A stretch of DNA of 64,000 nt from Erodium maritimum (GCA_963921825.1 OY997595.1:15245228-15309227); one strand, 5' to 3'; counted from the stretch's first letter, positions 1 through 11,589 are shown. Numbers and translations are program-made. The notes: generated by a model not told the origin, from the sequence alone.

Positions 1-1105
1 ACGGAATCAAACATATATTTCGTTACTTGAGTGGAACGAAGGACTTGGGTTTATTATACTCAAAGTCCAAAGAGAATGTTGGCCTAGTCGGATATGCAGA
101 TGCACGATATTTATCAGACCCCCATAAAGCTCGCTCCCAGACAGGATATGTCTTCACATGCGATGAAACAGCAATTTCCTGGCGCTCAACAAAGCAGACT
201 TTGGTTGCAACGTCATCCAATCATTCAGAAATTCTAGCACTACATGAAGCCAGTCGAGAGTGTGTGTTCTTGCGATCAGTAATTCAACATGTACGAAGCA
301 CTATTGGCATCCCTCCAACAAACTCTCCTTCCACAATATATGAGGATAATGCAGCTTGTATCGCTCAAATAAGAGAAGGCTACATCAAAGGGGATAGAAT
401 CAAACACATCTCTCCAAAATTCTTTTATACTCATGAACTCCAAAAGAGTAATGAGATAGATGTAAAGCAGGTTCGATCCAGTGAAAATCTTGCTGACTTA
501 TTCACCAAAGCTTTACCGACATCAACGTTTGAGAAGCTAGTATTCGGAATTGGCATGCGTCGACTTAGCAAGCAACCAAAGTAACCCTGTCAATATTCAG
601 GGGGAGCAACGATCCAGAGGAGCAAACATCAGGGGGAGCAAAAATTGTGTGCTGCACTCTTTTTCCCTTACTCAGGTTTTGTCCCACTGGGTTTTCCTGA
701 AAAAGGTTTTTAACGAGACAGGTGAAGCACATCCAATGTTGTCTTATTTTTGTGAATTATGGTGTCTAAGGGGGAGTGTTATGAAAATATGGCCCCCACA
801 TTTCACATCCATAAAAGAAGACATGCACCATGTCTTGAGGGGGTTAGGTTGACAATAGTTGACTTGGCCCCACAACATTAAATGAGGAAGACATGTGTCT
901 GTAACTTTCTCCTATAAATAGGAGTTGAAACCATGTAAATTGTGTAGAGAGAAAAAGCTCATATACATGATAGTGTTTTGTGTGCAATACCGTGAGAAAT
1001 AAAAGAGCAAGAGAGCAACTTCTCTACTTGTGTTCTACTACCCCTTTTATGCTAAAGTAGTTCTGTTAATCCTCTAATATACCATTATACCTTTACATTA
1101 CAACA
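1..1105 (+). mobile_element. Ty1/copia LTR retrotransposon, 3' part
   Basis: The window opens inside a copia element. The RNase H end of the polyprotein lies at about 27-584, recognisable from a YADARYLSDP-type start, a TGYVF stretch, ISWRSTKQ, an EDNAACI block and a C-terminal DLFTKALP motif. A purine tract (about 768-776) precedes a TG...CA LTR at 777-1105. The 5' part lies outside the window, so age and completeness cannot be judged. It is a fossil or partial copy. Confidence 0.85.
777..1105 (+). repeat. 3' LTR of the copia element
   Basis: The LTR begins TGTTATGAAAATATGG right after a purine-rich tract and ends near TTACAACA. It is about 329 bp and carries a TATA-like CCTATAAATAGG near 911. 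The end was chosen as the first CA that gives a plausible TG...CA unit; the partner LTR is outside the window, so the boundary is an estimate. Confidence 0.6.
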
Positions 1106-1118
1106 CTACGCTCTTTCA

Positions 1119-3544
1119 TTATTATTATTTTGATCCGCGGTGTTTTACAAAGCCCTCCCTTGCTTAAGGTGGGACATAAAAGAATAATCGAGTCAAAACG
1201 ACAAGATCAAAAATTACAGTGAGATAACTTAACCCAAACCAACTAGACAAAAAGACCAAAACCTAATCACACAAAAAAAATACTAGAAGATACAGCTAGA
1301 ATAGCCAACTGAACATCAAAGAACTCCTCTTCCTCCAACCTGTATTTTCCTCACACAAGAATAATGGTACACCAAATCATCAAGATTGACCTGAAGGGAA
1401 CAACTAGTTACATCTTTTTTCCCCGTATGAGTATAATTAACTCTATCTACAATCTTTTCTACCTCCTACCGAACACTTTGTTAAGACACGACAGATGCGA
1501 GCTAGCCATACAACCAAAACTACAAAAACGCCCCTACCCTCAATAAGGTAACACCTCCTACTTGACACTCCAACCTACAAGCACCGACTAACATTATCAG
1601 GGGCAATTCTCATCCGTCTCTTCTTGATTAGAATCGTCGTCCTCATCCCCTGACATAGTTTTAACGTCGTCATTACTCCAAGGTTGCATCTCTGCGTCCA
1701 AAGCATCTAAATGTTGTTGCAGCTCACCCCCTTCTAATTTGGACTGAAATCTAGCAGCACTACAGTAAGCCCAAGCTTCAAAAGCCTGTTTCCTCCATGT
1801 CTTCTTAAATTTCAGTATCGGACCAGGCCCATAGACTTCCTCTACCAGAGCCCTGTCAGTTACGCATATTGATTCAGCTTTTTATCCTTCCACTTTCGTC
1901 CCACCTGCTTTCTACCTTGTTCTTTTCGACCCGTCGTAAATACTAACACAGAAATCATCTTTTCTGAGTCTTCAACTTGGAACTCAAATCCATTTTGCGT
2001 CTGAGGCGCCAACAATGTATCTGAAGAAAAAACTTCCTGTAAGTTCGATTTTTCAGCCAAATCCTACAACTCCCTTTTTGTACCCACACTTTTAGTGCCA
2101 AATTTGAGAAGCTTCTTCATCTCCTTTCTCCTCCACCCTTGGCGAACTCATAGATTCCGACGTGGTCAACACTTTCATAGACTCATGTCTTACAACCCGA
2201 ACAGAGCCTGCTTCAACCACCGATAGCTCCATCATGAATCTCTCCCCTCCACTTACAACTATCACGAGCTGAATACGAGGCATGTTCACAGCCACTTTGA
2301 CCAAACAGTAGGTTTCATGGAGAGAAAAACCCGAGCAAGAACTCGGATGTACCATCACCGGAGTTCCGACAAGCTGAACCACCTTACGGATATTGTTCTC
2401 GCTCCAACAATGTATTGGGAGCCTTGTAGATGGAACCAACGAAACACCCCTTCCTTCTGTAATAAATCCTCTTTTCCTAGGCCCATCACAAGCCAAGACG
2501 GTAACCAACGCCACCTTGACTCAAAAAAATCACACTCCTCCTCATGATCATCAATAGTCACCATAACTACTCTATTTCCAAGGTCTTTGGCCACCACATC
2601 TCTAACTCTAGCTCTACAAATTTCCTCTTACACCATAACTATAATGGCATGGCTTCTGATGATCCCCAACCAATCTTTTATTCTAAGCTTTTTCATACCT
2701 GCAACACTCTCTAAGGAAACCACATTCTCTACCACAATGGGAGCATCTACATATTCTCGCTTTCTAGTCAATTTTGACGAAGATCGAAGACCCTTGTGCT
2801 CCTTTTCTCCCAAGCCTGAGCTACATAGAGAGTATGTCCCCCATATTTCGACCCATGGAACATACCTATTATCCTCTGTAAATCCGTCCCCGATTTGAAT
2901 TTTACGAACCCCAACAAATGACCTTGTCCATTTGGATTTGTTGGTAACCTGACATCTTCTATCTCCACTCCAATTCTGAATAGAGTTCGAATTCCTTTTT
3001 CATCTGTTCCTTATAGTAAATTAAGGATGGAGATCTTTGTGGGTGGAGTTGTTGGTCTACCCGAATCCTCATCCCAAATCCTGTACTCGAAGCATCCGCT
3101 CCCTTCTCTTGCCCCTGATTCCTTTTTCCTTTGTCCATACTCCGAGCCCCGATATGCCCTTCGAACGCCTCTGAAACCTTGTGTCCTAGCTCCTACCCCA
3201 AAGCCCTTTCATTGTCCCGTACCTATCCGATGATTTCGCTCCTCACCCTCAAGACCTCGAAACACTCGTTGTCGTGGACGGTGCTCACCGGGAGGATACG
3301 GAGAAGAACTCGAGCAACTGTCGGATTTGCTCTCTCCCTCCAAAAAAAAACAGAAAGAGATTGAGATCGAACTAAAACTCATTGATTGCAATCCGGAGAC
3401 AAAGCCCACCGACGCCGAATACTCCTTTACAAGCAAAGCCCCCCCACCCCTTGAAACTGGCCACGAATTGTTCATAATCAAAACAGCTCGATTCGGATAA
3501 AAAAATCCCATCAACACTCGTTTAAAAAAAACTCTTATCATCAC
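1119..3544 (-). mobile_element. L1-type LINE, ORF1 kept, ORF2 absent
   Basis: Read on the minus strand, 3233 down to about 1590 resembles a plant L1 ORF1. It starts with an RRM-like segment (GHLLGFVKFKSGTDLQRII, about 2960-2800), continues with a DUF4283-like block (KDLGNRVVMV, near 2590), and ends with an acidic tail and stop near 1590. The ORF is broken into several frames. Downstream there is only a T-rich 3' untranslated-like stretch ending in an ATAATAATAATG-type tail near 1119. No endonuclease or reverse transcriptase can be seen. The 5' limit is approximate. It matches the organisation of the LINE at 30441. Confidence 0.65.
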
Positions 3545-3645
3545 TTAAATTCAGTATTGTAAACAAATAATTAGCCACATAGACAAATAAATTCTTTAAA
3601 AAGATTCACTTCAAATGAAGGAATTAATATACAAAATTATGTTTA

Positions 3646-3916
3646 GAGCTTCTTCAGTCCGTTAATCAATTTGTTGGTTGAAAGAGGAGGCTGAATGTCT
3701 ATCAGTCGGTTGAATAAAAAATTACAATCACAAAGCTAAAAGGAATGGACTGAAAGGAAAAAAAACAAGTTTTTTTTTTTAATATCAGCCAACAAATAGT
3801 GTTGCCGGTTAGCTAACCGTTGACTGAAAACATCACCGACCGATAGCTATATTTTAATATTTTTCTCTCATACTTTTGCTTTCAGCCACCTATCAACCCA
3901 TGGACTAAGGATACTC
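3646..3916. mobile_element. Tourist-like MITE (PIF/Harbinger type)
   Basis: A 271-bp AT-rich element has imperfect terminal inverted repeats, GAGCTTCTTCAGTCC on the left against GAGTATCCTTAGTCC on the right (11 of 15 match). TTA flanks both ends (3643-3645 and 3917-3919), the usual target duplication of PIF/Harbinger elements. There is no coding capacity. It lies just outside the foldback element that starts at 3950. Confidence 0.6.
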
Positions 3917-3949
3917 TTACTGCAATTTGTTATTCTACAATAAATTTAA

Positions 3950-4480
3950 GGGAAAATTTCATTTTACCACCCTATCAAACATTTAACTTCAGTTTGATAC
4001 CTTGGCATAAATTTTTATCAGTTTCATACCCTAACCAAACTTTTAATTTCACTTTCATACCCAGCCGGGTAAAATGTCCAAAATACCCCTAACTATTACT
4101 CAAATTTTCATCTCATGCCATTGCCTCAGAATTTGAAAAGAAGTGAAATGACAATAATACCCTTCATTGTTTAGGGTGTTAAACTGAAAATTTCAATAAT
4201 TTTAAAACAAAATCAGTTTTTTTTATAAATTCAATTTTTAATTTCAAAAAATCAGATTTTAATTTTAAAAATACATAAAAAAAAGTTTTTTTTATATAAA
4301 AATATTTTTTTTATTAAAAACAGTTTTTTATATAAAAAATCATTTTTATTTTAAAAAAACAGACGCGACTGCGTCTTCTCCGGCGTGGTCTCCGGCCACC
4401 CAGCTCCGCCGGCGTCGTCCTCGACCCCTCCCACTTCGCCGGCGTCGTCCCCGACCCCTCCCACTTCGCCGGCGTCGTTC
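3950..4480 (+). repeat. Left terminal inverted repeat of the MULE
   Basis: About 530 bp that reappears as the reverse complement at about 4700-5199 with only scattered differences. The GC-rich inner end holds a short tandem repeat (CCTCCCACTTCGCCGGCGTCG units, about 30 bp apart). Confidence 0.8.
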
Positions 4481-4699
4481 CCGTTGTCCCTGGCGTGGTT
4501 CAGATCTAGTTCGCGATTAAATGGTAAAGGTAATTTAATTTTCACCTACAACGAAAACAGATGCATCAATAACATGCATGCTATCCCATTAAAGCCGGCC
4601 CAGCTCAATTAATCAAGAAAATTGCTTCTTGACTGGGTATTATATTTTGAAGTTTATCTCAAAACCAGCCTCAGTTCCTATCGACAGTCGTACTATTAG

Positions 4700-5199
4700 A
4701 GGACGACGGGGACGACGCCGGCGAAGTGGGAGGGGTCGGGGACGACGCCGGCGGAGCTGGGTGGCCGGAGACCACGCCGGAGAAGACGCAGTCGCGTTGT
4801 TTTTTTTTATATAAATAAAAATGTTTTTTTATATAAAAAACTGTTTTTAATAAAAAATATATTTTTATATAAAAATTTTTTTTTATGTATTTTTAAAATT
4901 AAAATCTGATTTTTTGAAATTAAAAATTGAATTTATAAAAAAAAAACTGATTTTTTTTTAAAATTATTGAAATTTTTAGTTTAACACCCTAAACAATGAA
5001 AGGTATTATTGTCATTTCACTTCTTTTCAAATTCTGAGGCAATGGCATGAGATGAAAATTTGAGTAATAGTTAGGGGTATTTTGGACATTTTACCCGGCT
5101 GGGTATGAAAGTGAAATTAAAAGTTTGGTTAGGGTATGAAACTGATAAAAATTTATGTCAGGGTATCAAACTGACAGGGTGGTAAAATGAAATTTTCCC
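4700..5199 (-). repeat. Right terminal inverted repeat of the MULE
   Basis: Reverse complement of the left arm. The GC-rich part has fewer repeat units than the left arm, so the two arms differ slightly in length. Confidence 0.8.
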
Positions 5200-5208
5200 T
5201 AAATTTAA

Positions 5209-5672
5209 AGCTAACTAGATGCACAGATAAACAAGCTACAGTTCATAGTTATCAATAATCTAATGATCTTTCTCTTTAATGTTGTTATCATTTTCATCAG
5301 TTGCATTTCTTACAAAGTTAAAACGAACAAATCATTTGTTAATAGTCTAACTAATTTAATGAAATGATGTTACTAGTAACTTATTAAAATCGAAAATGAT
5401 CTGATTTGAGTAAGTAAGAGAGTTAGGAGGCAAGGGATAATATAGTTTAGGAGGTGAGATTAAGGTTTGAATAGTAAATTAAGGAAGCCGGCCAAGCAAG
5501 AAGTTGAAGATCCCTGGTGCATAGCAATTGTCAAACCTTATATGTCTTGTTGCGTTTGGAGCCAAACATATATGGGATTTTGACAAGATCAATGAACATG
5601 AATTGACAAGTTCAAAGATAGAGACTTTTTTTGTCAACTATATATGGTTTGGATTATGGCCCTGAAATTGAA
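5209..5672. other. Intergenic, upstream of proteinase inhibitor gene
   Basis: AT-rich sequence between the MULE and the inhibitor gene. It presumably contains the promoter. TATATAT strings occur near 5567 and 5638, but I cannot say which, if any, is the TATA box. No gene or repeat is seen. Confidence 0.4.
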
Positions 5673-6157
5673 ATGGCTGAAGAGGACCATCAACGAAGCA
5701 GCAAGCTTCCCGAGGAACAACCTCTTGGACCAATCCCAAGTGAGTCTTCTCTTTCTCCTTACCCAAGTCTTTGAATATTAGAAATCTGTGAAATTGAGAA
5801 AAAAAAAAGAATTGGGGTGAGAGAGGCTCGAACTCTCGACCTCAGGATCACTCTTAGCTATGAGACCTACGCGCTAGCCAACTGCGCCACCACCCCTTGA
5901 TGAGTCCTGTCTTTATACGCTTTATAGGATCATTCGAGAGCATGCTGGGAGGAAATTCGCCGGCGAAGACGGAGTGGCCGGAGCTAGTGGGGCTGACGGC
6001 CCAAGAAGCGGAGCCCAAAGTGAAGGAGGACGTGCCGGGGGCCCACGTACAGGTGGTCCCACCAGACTGCTTCGTGACTATGGACTTCAATATGCAACGA
6101 GTTCGATTGTACATGAACGCCTCCGGCAAAATCGAGAGGCCCCCGAGACTGGGCTGA
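5673..6157 (+). CDS. Potato type I serine proteinase inhibitor (MEROPS I13)
   Basis: A two-exon gene for a small inhibitor of subtilisin/chymotrypsin-like serine proteases, commonly linked to defence. Exon 1 is 5673-5739 and ends CCCAA|GTGAGT. Exon 2 is 5928-6157 and starts after TTTATAG. The join is in frame and gives 98 residues. Exon 1 encodes a charged N-terminus (MAEEDHQRSSKLPEEQ) without a signal peptide. Exon 2 carries the whole I13 domain: WPELVG at 39-44, the GLTAQEAEPKVKED helix, the binding loop CFVTMDF with predicted P1-P1' Met74-Asp75, the loop-supporting arginines Arg80 and Arg82, and the terminal RPPRLG. Met at P1 suggests chymotrypsin/subtilisin specificity, as in barley CI-2. 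The intron contains an antisense tRNA gene. Exon 1 is inferred; an alternative start at 5897 in the intron would give a less natural N-terminus. Confidence 0.85.
5813..5896 (-). tRNA. tRNA-Met (CAT), elongator, with intron
   Basis: The minus strand reads GGGGTGGTGGCGCAGTTGG, a D arm GGCTAGCGC, the anticodon loop CTCATA, the TPsiC arm GAGAGTTCGAGCCTCTC, and TCACCCC closing the acceptor stem, with discriminator A at 5813. The anticodon CAT is at 5862-5860. A 10-nt insert (GCTAAGAGTG, 5858-5849) after position 37 is the canonical intron. In plants, elongator tRNA-Met and tRNA-Tyr are the classes that carry introns. A/B-box-like promoter segments are intact. It lies wholly inside the intron of the inhibitor gene, on the opposite strand. 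Confidence 0.95.
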
Positions 6158-6477
6158 TTATTGTGTGTTTTCATAAAGTGACCGATCAGAGTTTGTATTT
6201 GTAGTAGAAATCCAGATCTTAATTCAACAAAAAAATGTATTAGTAAGTAACTATTTAGTGAATGTGTTGTTATTATGTCCTACACTTGGTTCTTGATGAG
6301 GTTACAACACAAGGCATCTTTTGAATTGCATGATGGCCAGATATGAGTGCTGAGGTGGTAATAGGCATACCTATAGATGGCATCAATTATGTACCATCTT
6401 TGGCAAAGATTATATATATGACTCTATCAAATGGGTAACTATGATCATCCCCAAAAAAAAGAACCCTATGGGTTGCT
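6158..6477. other. 3' flank of inhibitor gene, no gene seen
   Basis: Contains the likely 3'-UTR of the proteinase inhibitor gene (AATTCAACAAAAAAATG near 6221) and then unremarkable AT-rich DNA. I see no further gene. Confidence 0.4.
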
Positions 6478-7454
6478 CTGCGCAGCCTCCTCCCCCTTCC
6501 CCCTTCTTCTTCATCATTGAAACCTCTACCATAAATTACTCAAAAGCTCTCCACAAAATCTTGTTGAGGTTACTCTTCTAACTTTTCTAAGGTTCCACCG
6601 CCGTCGCCGTCGCCGCCGCCGCTCCACTGCCAGCCTCCTCCATGGCAATTCCATGCCTCCACCCTCGAAGCCCCGACTTCAAGGTTCTCCACTACCTCCG
6701 GGTGAGATCCTGTCTACCTGACTTAGGGTCCGCCGCTGCCGTCATCGCCGTCCATTGCCGCCCACCAGCCGCTCTCTCACCCCGCGTCCTGATTCCCGGA
6801 CGTCTCGTAGACACCGTGGCCCTCCTGCCACTCTCCGGGTTACGGACTCCATGCGTCGGGCCACCTATCGCCGGCATGGGTCCGTTCCCCCGACGGATCT
6901 GGGATCCGGGAGGAAGGACGATAAGACGGGGTCTGCCTCAACGACACCCGAAGTCGGGACCCTCGATCTCGAACAAATCGCTGCGGATCGAATCGATGCT
7001 CTCGCCTTCTGCACTACTTCGAAATAGCAGGGTGAATCAAGACGAAGAATTGACGATACCAGATCGCTCCAATGGCACGGGGCCTAGAAGACCTGGCATC
7101 ACAGTTTTGGTAGTCTGTTCTTTCGATCTTGTGCTAATTTCTTTTCCTGTTTTAGGTCGAATAAGTTATTGGTTATTCACTATGCTAGGTCGTTTAACCA
7201 TTTGGGACTGTGCTAGGTCGAATAAGCTTAGGACTTTGGTTTATTATTTCCTTGTAACGTATGTTGAAACGACGGTAGGGAGTTGTCTTGAGTTGTTGCC
7301 CACGAGTTCATGTGGGATAAAATTATGGGTCCATGAGCGTCGGGCTAGCTACGGTCGGCCCGGAAAAATATCTGGAACCCGAGGCGGTCACGCCTCATTC
7401 TGTATGATTGCCTTTTGGCATTAATGAAATCTCCGGTTACCCGTTTCAAAAAAA
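6478..7454 (+). mobile_element. Non-LTR-like retroposon ending CGGTTACCCGTTTCAAAAAAA
   Basis: A GC-rich segment with CCGCCGTCGCCGTCGCCGCC near 6600 ends in ATTAATGAAATCTCCGGTTACCCGTTTC followed by an A run at about 7447. The last 130 bp closely match, in reverse orientation, the 5' end of the 29373-30198 block (GGGTCCATGAGCG and GGTCGGCCC in both). A shared 3' end with an A tail suggests a SINE- or LINE-derived family. The 260-residue open frame at 6642-7424 has no recognisable domain and I do not treat it as a gene. The 5' limit is approximate. Confidence 0.45.
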
Positions 7455-8551
7455 ACTTTGATCATCCCACAACAACTTAGAGCACCAACGAAAGGGGTTT
7501 TCTTAGACATCGAACATGAAGGTCGATAATCTCATTCGTTAGGATTTCCTTGATGAACCAAATCTTTTATTAAGCTCTTAGAAATCCTCTCAAAACACAA
7601 CCTCTCCCCTTAAACCCTAACCAGCCGAAAAAACAAATAGCTGTAACAAATAAACACACTCTCTAAAAAGCTTCACCCCCCTTTTCTGAAACCCTAGCTG
7701 CCAACCTACTCTACCCTTCGTCTCCACCGGCGACGTCCACGGCTCCGGCCGTGGTTGTTTCCGGTGGCGTCATTCACCTCCATTTCCTTCCTCCTTCTCT
7801 TCTCCTCCTTTCTTCCCTTCAATTTTTTCGGTTGTTGCTATTTCAGCGTCTGCAGCTCCGGAAAATGGCGTGCTCCGGTCGTCTTCTTCCGGCCTCTGTG
7901 GGTGGTGTGTGACTGTGGTCCGTGTTGTGCCAGAGTTGAGCTTGGCTCCTCCTTCAACCGTGGTTCGTGCTGCGTCGGAGTTGAGCTTGGCTCCTCCTTC
8001 ATTCTTTCATCTACACAGTGTGTAGCAGCTCGTCGGGCAGGACTCGGAGGGTGTTCGCGGGTGCTCGGTTTCGGCTGCGAAGGCGTCTCAGATCCGGTTG
8101 CTGCTGAAGGCATGACGGTTGCTAGGTCGGGACGAGCAGGTCCTCGTTCATGGGTAAGGTTGGGCCGGTGGGCTTTCTCGGGTTCGGGCTAGGTTTTTTG
8201 GGCCGGTTTTGGGTTGGATCTGGATTAGGTTCAACCCGGTTCGGAATGGACCTAGATCAACCCGGTGCAGGTAGGATCAGCGTGGTCTTGGGCGGGTCAG
8301 AACTTACGGGCCTAGGTATCTTGGGCCTGGGTACGGGTCTGGGTGGGCCGGCCTTACAAGCCAGAGTAGTTTGAGCCCGGATCCGGGTCACTGTGGGCCG
8401 GTTTCTAGGTCAGTTCAGATCCTGCATTTGGACCGGGTCAGATATGAACAGGACAATGGGGTTTCCAGCTTCAACTCCATCTTCGAGGGCCCGCTCCGGT
8501 TCATCGTGTTTCTTTCTCTGCTTCTTGGGACTTATGTTTGGGGGAGTTCAA

Positions 8552-11510
8552 TGTCACGCCCCAAATCCACTTTTGACCGGACTCGAGACGTGAACTTAAC
8601 GGATTAATAAAATAAAGCTATTTAAAAGTAAACAACGTTAAAGTAATAATCATAAGTGGTATAAAGTCAATAAAAGAGTCAACAACTCAAATCCAATGTC
8701 AAAGTTTTAGAAACAGCGGAAAACGTAGTACGTCGCTAACAGCTAGTCTATGACTCTCTAAAGCTCCCAAGCGTCGATCATCCAACTAGTATGAATCCCA
8801 CTCAAAACCTGAAACACAACAAGGTAAAGGGTGAGCTTTCGCTCAGTAGGAGAAGCAGTAAACCAAGAGAACCCCATTTTAACAGTGAAACTGATTAGTA
8901 AGATTAACCACAGTAAATAAACTGGATCCAACAAGATCGTAATACTATGGGTAAGGTAATCCTCAAAATACTAATAATAGAAGGATAAACGATCTACCAA
9001 GGGGTACAATAATACAACAAACAATTTACGAATGAAATATCAGGTATCATAATCATGATTCTGATCTGTACACTGGCTGGTACATCATCTCAGACTTCCT
9101 CTCGGCCCAGAGGTAACACTATCATCGGGATTTCCGGAAACGTTTCCTAGAAACACTAATCAACGGAGGTCCCAGACATGTTTCCAAAGAACACAGATCA
9201 TCGAGGTAAGGTGAGTCTCTCCGGAACTCGTAGCATCGGAATGAGACAAAATATATACCAAGCCGGAACGTCCTTCAGCCTTGGTCTTCCCGGACACGTA
9301 GCAACGGGGTGAAACAAGTCTTTCCGGACACGTAGCAACGGGTAAGACAATAATATATTGTACCGGAACGTCCCTCGGCCTAGGTCTTCCCGGACACGTA
9401 GCAACGGGGTGAAACAGGTCTTTCCGGACACGTAGCAACGGATAAGACAATAGTATACCAAGCCGGAACGTCCCTCGGCCTTGGTCTTCCCGGACGCCTA
9501 TCAACGGGGTGAAACAGGTCTTTCCGGACACGTAGCAACGGATAAGACAATAGTATACCAAGCCGGAACGTCCTTCGGCCTTGGTCTTCCCGGACACGTA
9601 GCAACGGGGTGAAACAAAAACGTAATAATATCGTACCGGTATACCCCCTCGATCCGATATTATTCCAGACACAACCATAACTAGTAAACAACCAAGGCCT
9701 GCAATTCCCGGCAAGCGCGACACAACCATTCACATTAATAATCAACTCACCGGTGTCACTTACCAACCAAGATCCATCGGTCTATCATTCACCCGATCAT
9801 ACCAATGGCACAACCAATTACACTCAAACATTCATTCAAGCATTCATTCAAACATTCATTCGACAATTCATATCTCAAGCATTAAAATTTGTCTAGTTAG
9901 TTAAAACTCTTATTTTAACCCAAAGACTAGGCAAGCACGGCATGTGAGGCAACCACAAACAATTCTAAGGCTCATCACGGCCATTCTACCAACACATCAA
10001 CCCAACACCTACGACACGACAAGGCTCGTAGGTCGTTCACATGTTATACAACTACTCTAGTTAATACCGTCCTATATGCATACTAGTTATTTAACCGGTT
10101 ATTAGGTTTCTCTATTGGCATACTATTAGCAGTTTTTTATTTATGAGTAGGGTTTACGACTTTTCCCTACCTCAATGACGATCACAACAACTACGTCTCC
10201 TAGCTGCTAACGACCGGGCCAGCTCCGTCTTCTCAGGCGAAGTCCTCGAAGTCCAAGTCTGGATTTTAACAGATAAGTCCAATTATCAATTTAGGTCCAG
10301 ATGATCAGTCCGATAAATTAACGAGTTGCCTTTTAATTAGACTGATAGGTCCAAAAGTATTTGATTTTAGTCCAAAATATAATCAAATTAATTTAAATTA
10401 ATTAATTATCTTTGTCCAGACCCGGCCGACCCGAGTCTGACCCGAAACCTGGCTCAGATCCGGAAACCAGATCCGAAACCGACCCGGATCCGAGTCCAGA
10501 CCCGGACCAACCCAAACCCGGGTCCAGATCCGAGTCCAGGATCCAACCCAAGTCCGGGCCTAACGCCCAAACTCGAGCTGGAGCCCAGACTTGGTTCTGG
10601 CCCAAGTCCGGTTCCAGGCCCAGGCTCGTGTCCAGCTCTGGACTGATCCAGGCCCGTCGTGGCTTGGTTCAGGTCCAGTCCCGGCGGCGCTAGGGTTCCG
10701 GCTTAGCTCCGGCGACGATGACGGCGACGGGAACTCGACGACGGTTTTGACGGCGGTGGGGACATCGGAAGCTCGGGAGCTCAAAGGAAAGGGCGGATGG
10801 GCGAGACCCGAGCTCTCCCGGTCAATCTGATGGCTAAAGGGCTCGCCGGCGTGCAAGTTCCAGATCTGGAACTCTAGCGCTCCGGCAACGCTCTCCAGTA
10901 CCGTCCGACCCCAAACGAGCTCAGAGCTCGTGATTTCCAAGCGAAGAAGAAGACGGGGAAGGTGATTCTGGTAAGGGTTTGGCTCATCGTCGTTGATTCT
11001 TCCTGGATCTGGCACGGTAAAGCCTGATTTCGATGGTGGTGGTTCGAATCGCAGAGGGAGAAGGGGCGACGGGGTTTCTGGGTTGGGTTTTGTCTCGGTG
11101 GACGTAGATGAAGGAGAGGAAGGAGAGGAAGGAGAAGAAGTTGGAGAAGAAGGAGATGCAGGTGGAAAGAGAGGGACGACGACATAGAGACGGCGACGAG
11201 CGCTCTGGTACGCGAAGGGAGAGACGAGCGTGAGAGAGAGAGCTCGAGGTTGAAGGAGCTCCTCGGTCCGCGTGTAGGGAAATGGGAATCAGAAGCGGCG
11301 CAACGCGTTTTTACGCGTAGGGTTTGGTCCCGCTTGGGTTGGGCTGTGTTTCACGCGGGTTGGGCCCAACTCGCGTCTGACCGGCCCAATCTAGCCCAGA
11401 CCCCTCTTCTTTTCTTCTTTCTCTTTTAAAAAAAACATTTGTTGCAGAAACTTACCCCTATGTTTCAAATTTTAAAGAATAATACCCTTTTAAAATGAGT
11501 GGTTTTTACA
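8552..11510 (-). mobile_element. Ty3/gypsy-type solo LTR
   Basis: A 2959-bp sequence starts TGTCACGCCCCAAATCC and ends GTGGTTTTTACA. It is flanked by a perfect 5-bp duplication, TTCAA (8547-8551 and 11511-11515). Its start and its 9.9-10.2 kb part match the LTR at 32260-35304 (TGACCGGACTCGAGACGTG, GTGAGCTTTCGCTCAGTAGG, TTTTCCCTACCTCAA), so both belong to one family. No internal region remains, which is the outcome of recombination between the two LTRs of one element. By that homology it is in minus orientation. Confidence 0.85.
9215..9615. repeat. ~99-bp tandem repeat inside the solo LTR
   Basis: About four units, each holding two copies of TTCCGGACACGTAGCAACGG and a CGGAACGTCC(C/T)TCGGCC block, repeat with a period close to 99 bp (CTTCCCGGAC at about 9285, 9385, 9483 and 9583). 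Confidence 0.8.
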
Positions 11511-11589
11511 TTCAAACTCGCTATCTAGTTTTGGTTACCGGTCAGAACTGGTTTTGGACTCTCTCCGGTTTGGCTTCACTTGAGCTCGG

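Larger units (their letters stand above)
3950..5199. mobile_element. Long-TIR Mutator-like (MULE) foldback element
   Basis: A 1250-bp element in which the left arm (3950 to about 4480) is an inverted copy of the right arm (about 4700-5199). Both termini read GGGAAAATTTCATTTTACC. The outer 250 bp of each arm is unique-looking, followed by an A/T-rich stretch, then a GC-rich inner part containing CGCCGGCGTCGTCC repeats. About 200 bp of spacer separates the arms. The flanks carry a perfect 9-bp direct duplication, TAAATTTAA, at 3941-3949 and 5200-5208. Long inverted repeats with a 9-bp duplication are the signature of Mutator-like elements. No transposase is present, so it is non-autonomous. Confidence 0.85.

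Noticed and set aside
2317-2898. Plus-strand frames opposite the first LINE
   Set aside because: They are shadows of the minus-strand ORF1.
4351-4814. Short frames with DDAGEVGG and PPTSPASS repeats in the MULE
   Set aside because: Translation of the GC-rich inverted repeat in the arms; present on both strands by symmetry.
6642-7424. 260-codon open frame
   Set aside because: It runs through a GC-rich retroposon-like sequence, has no recognisable domain, and its end is the shared repeat tail.
9215-9615. Regular ~99-bp repeats as a possible CRISPR array
   Set aside because: Units are degenerate, without unique spacers, and sit in a plant LTR.
9160-9766. 189- and 128-codon minus-strand frames with repeated YVSGKT peptides
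   Set aside because: Translation of the 99-bp tandem repeat in the solo LTR.
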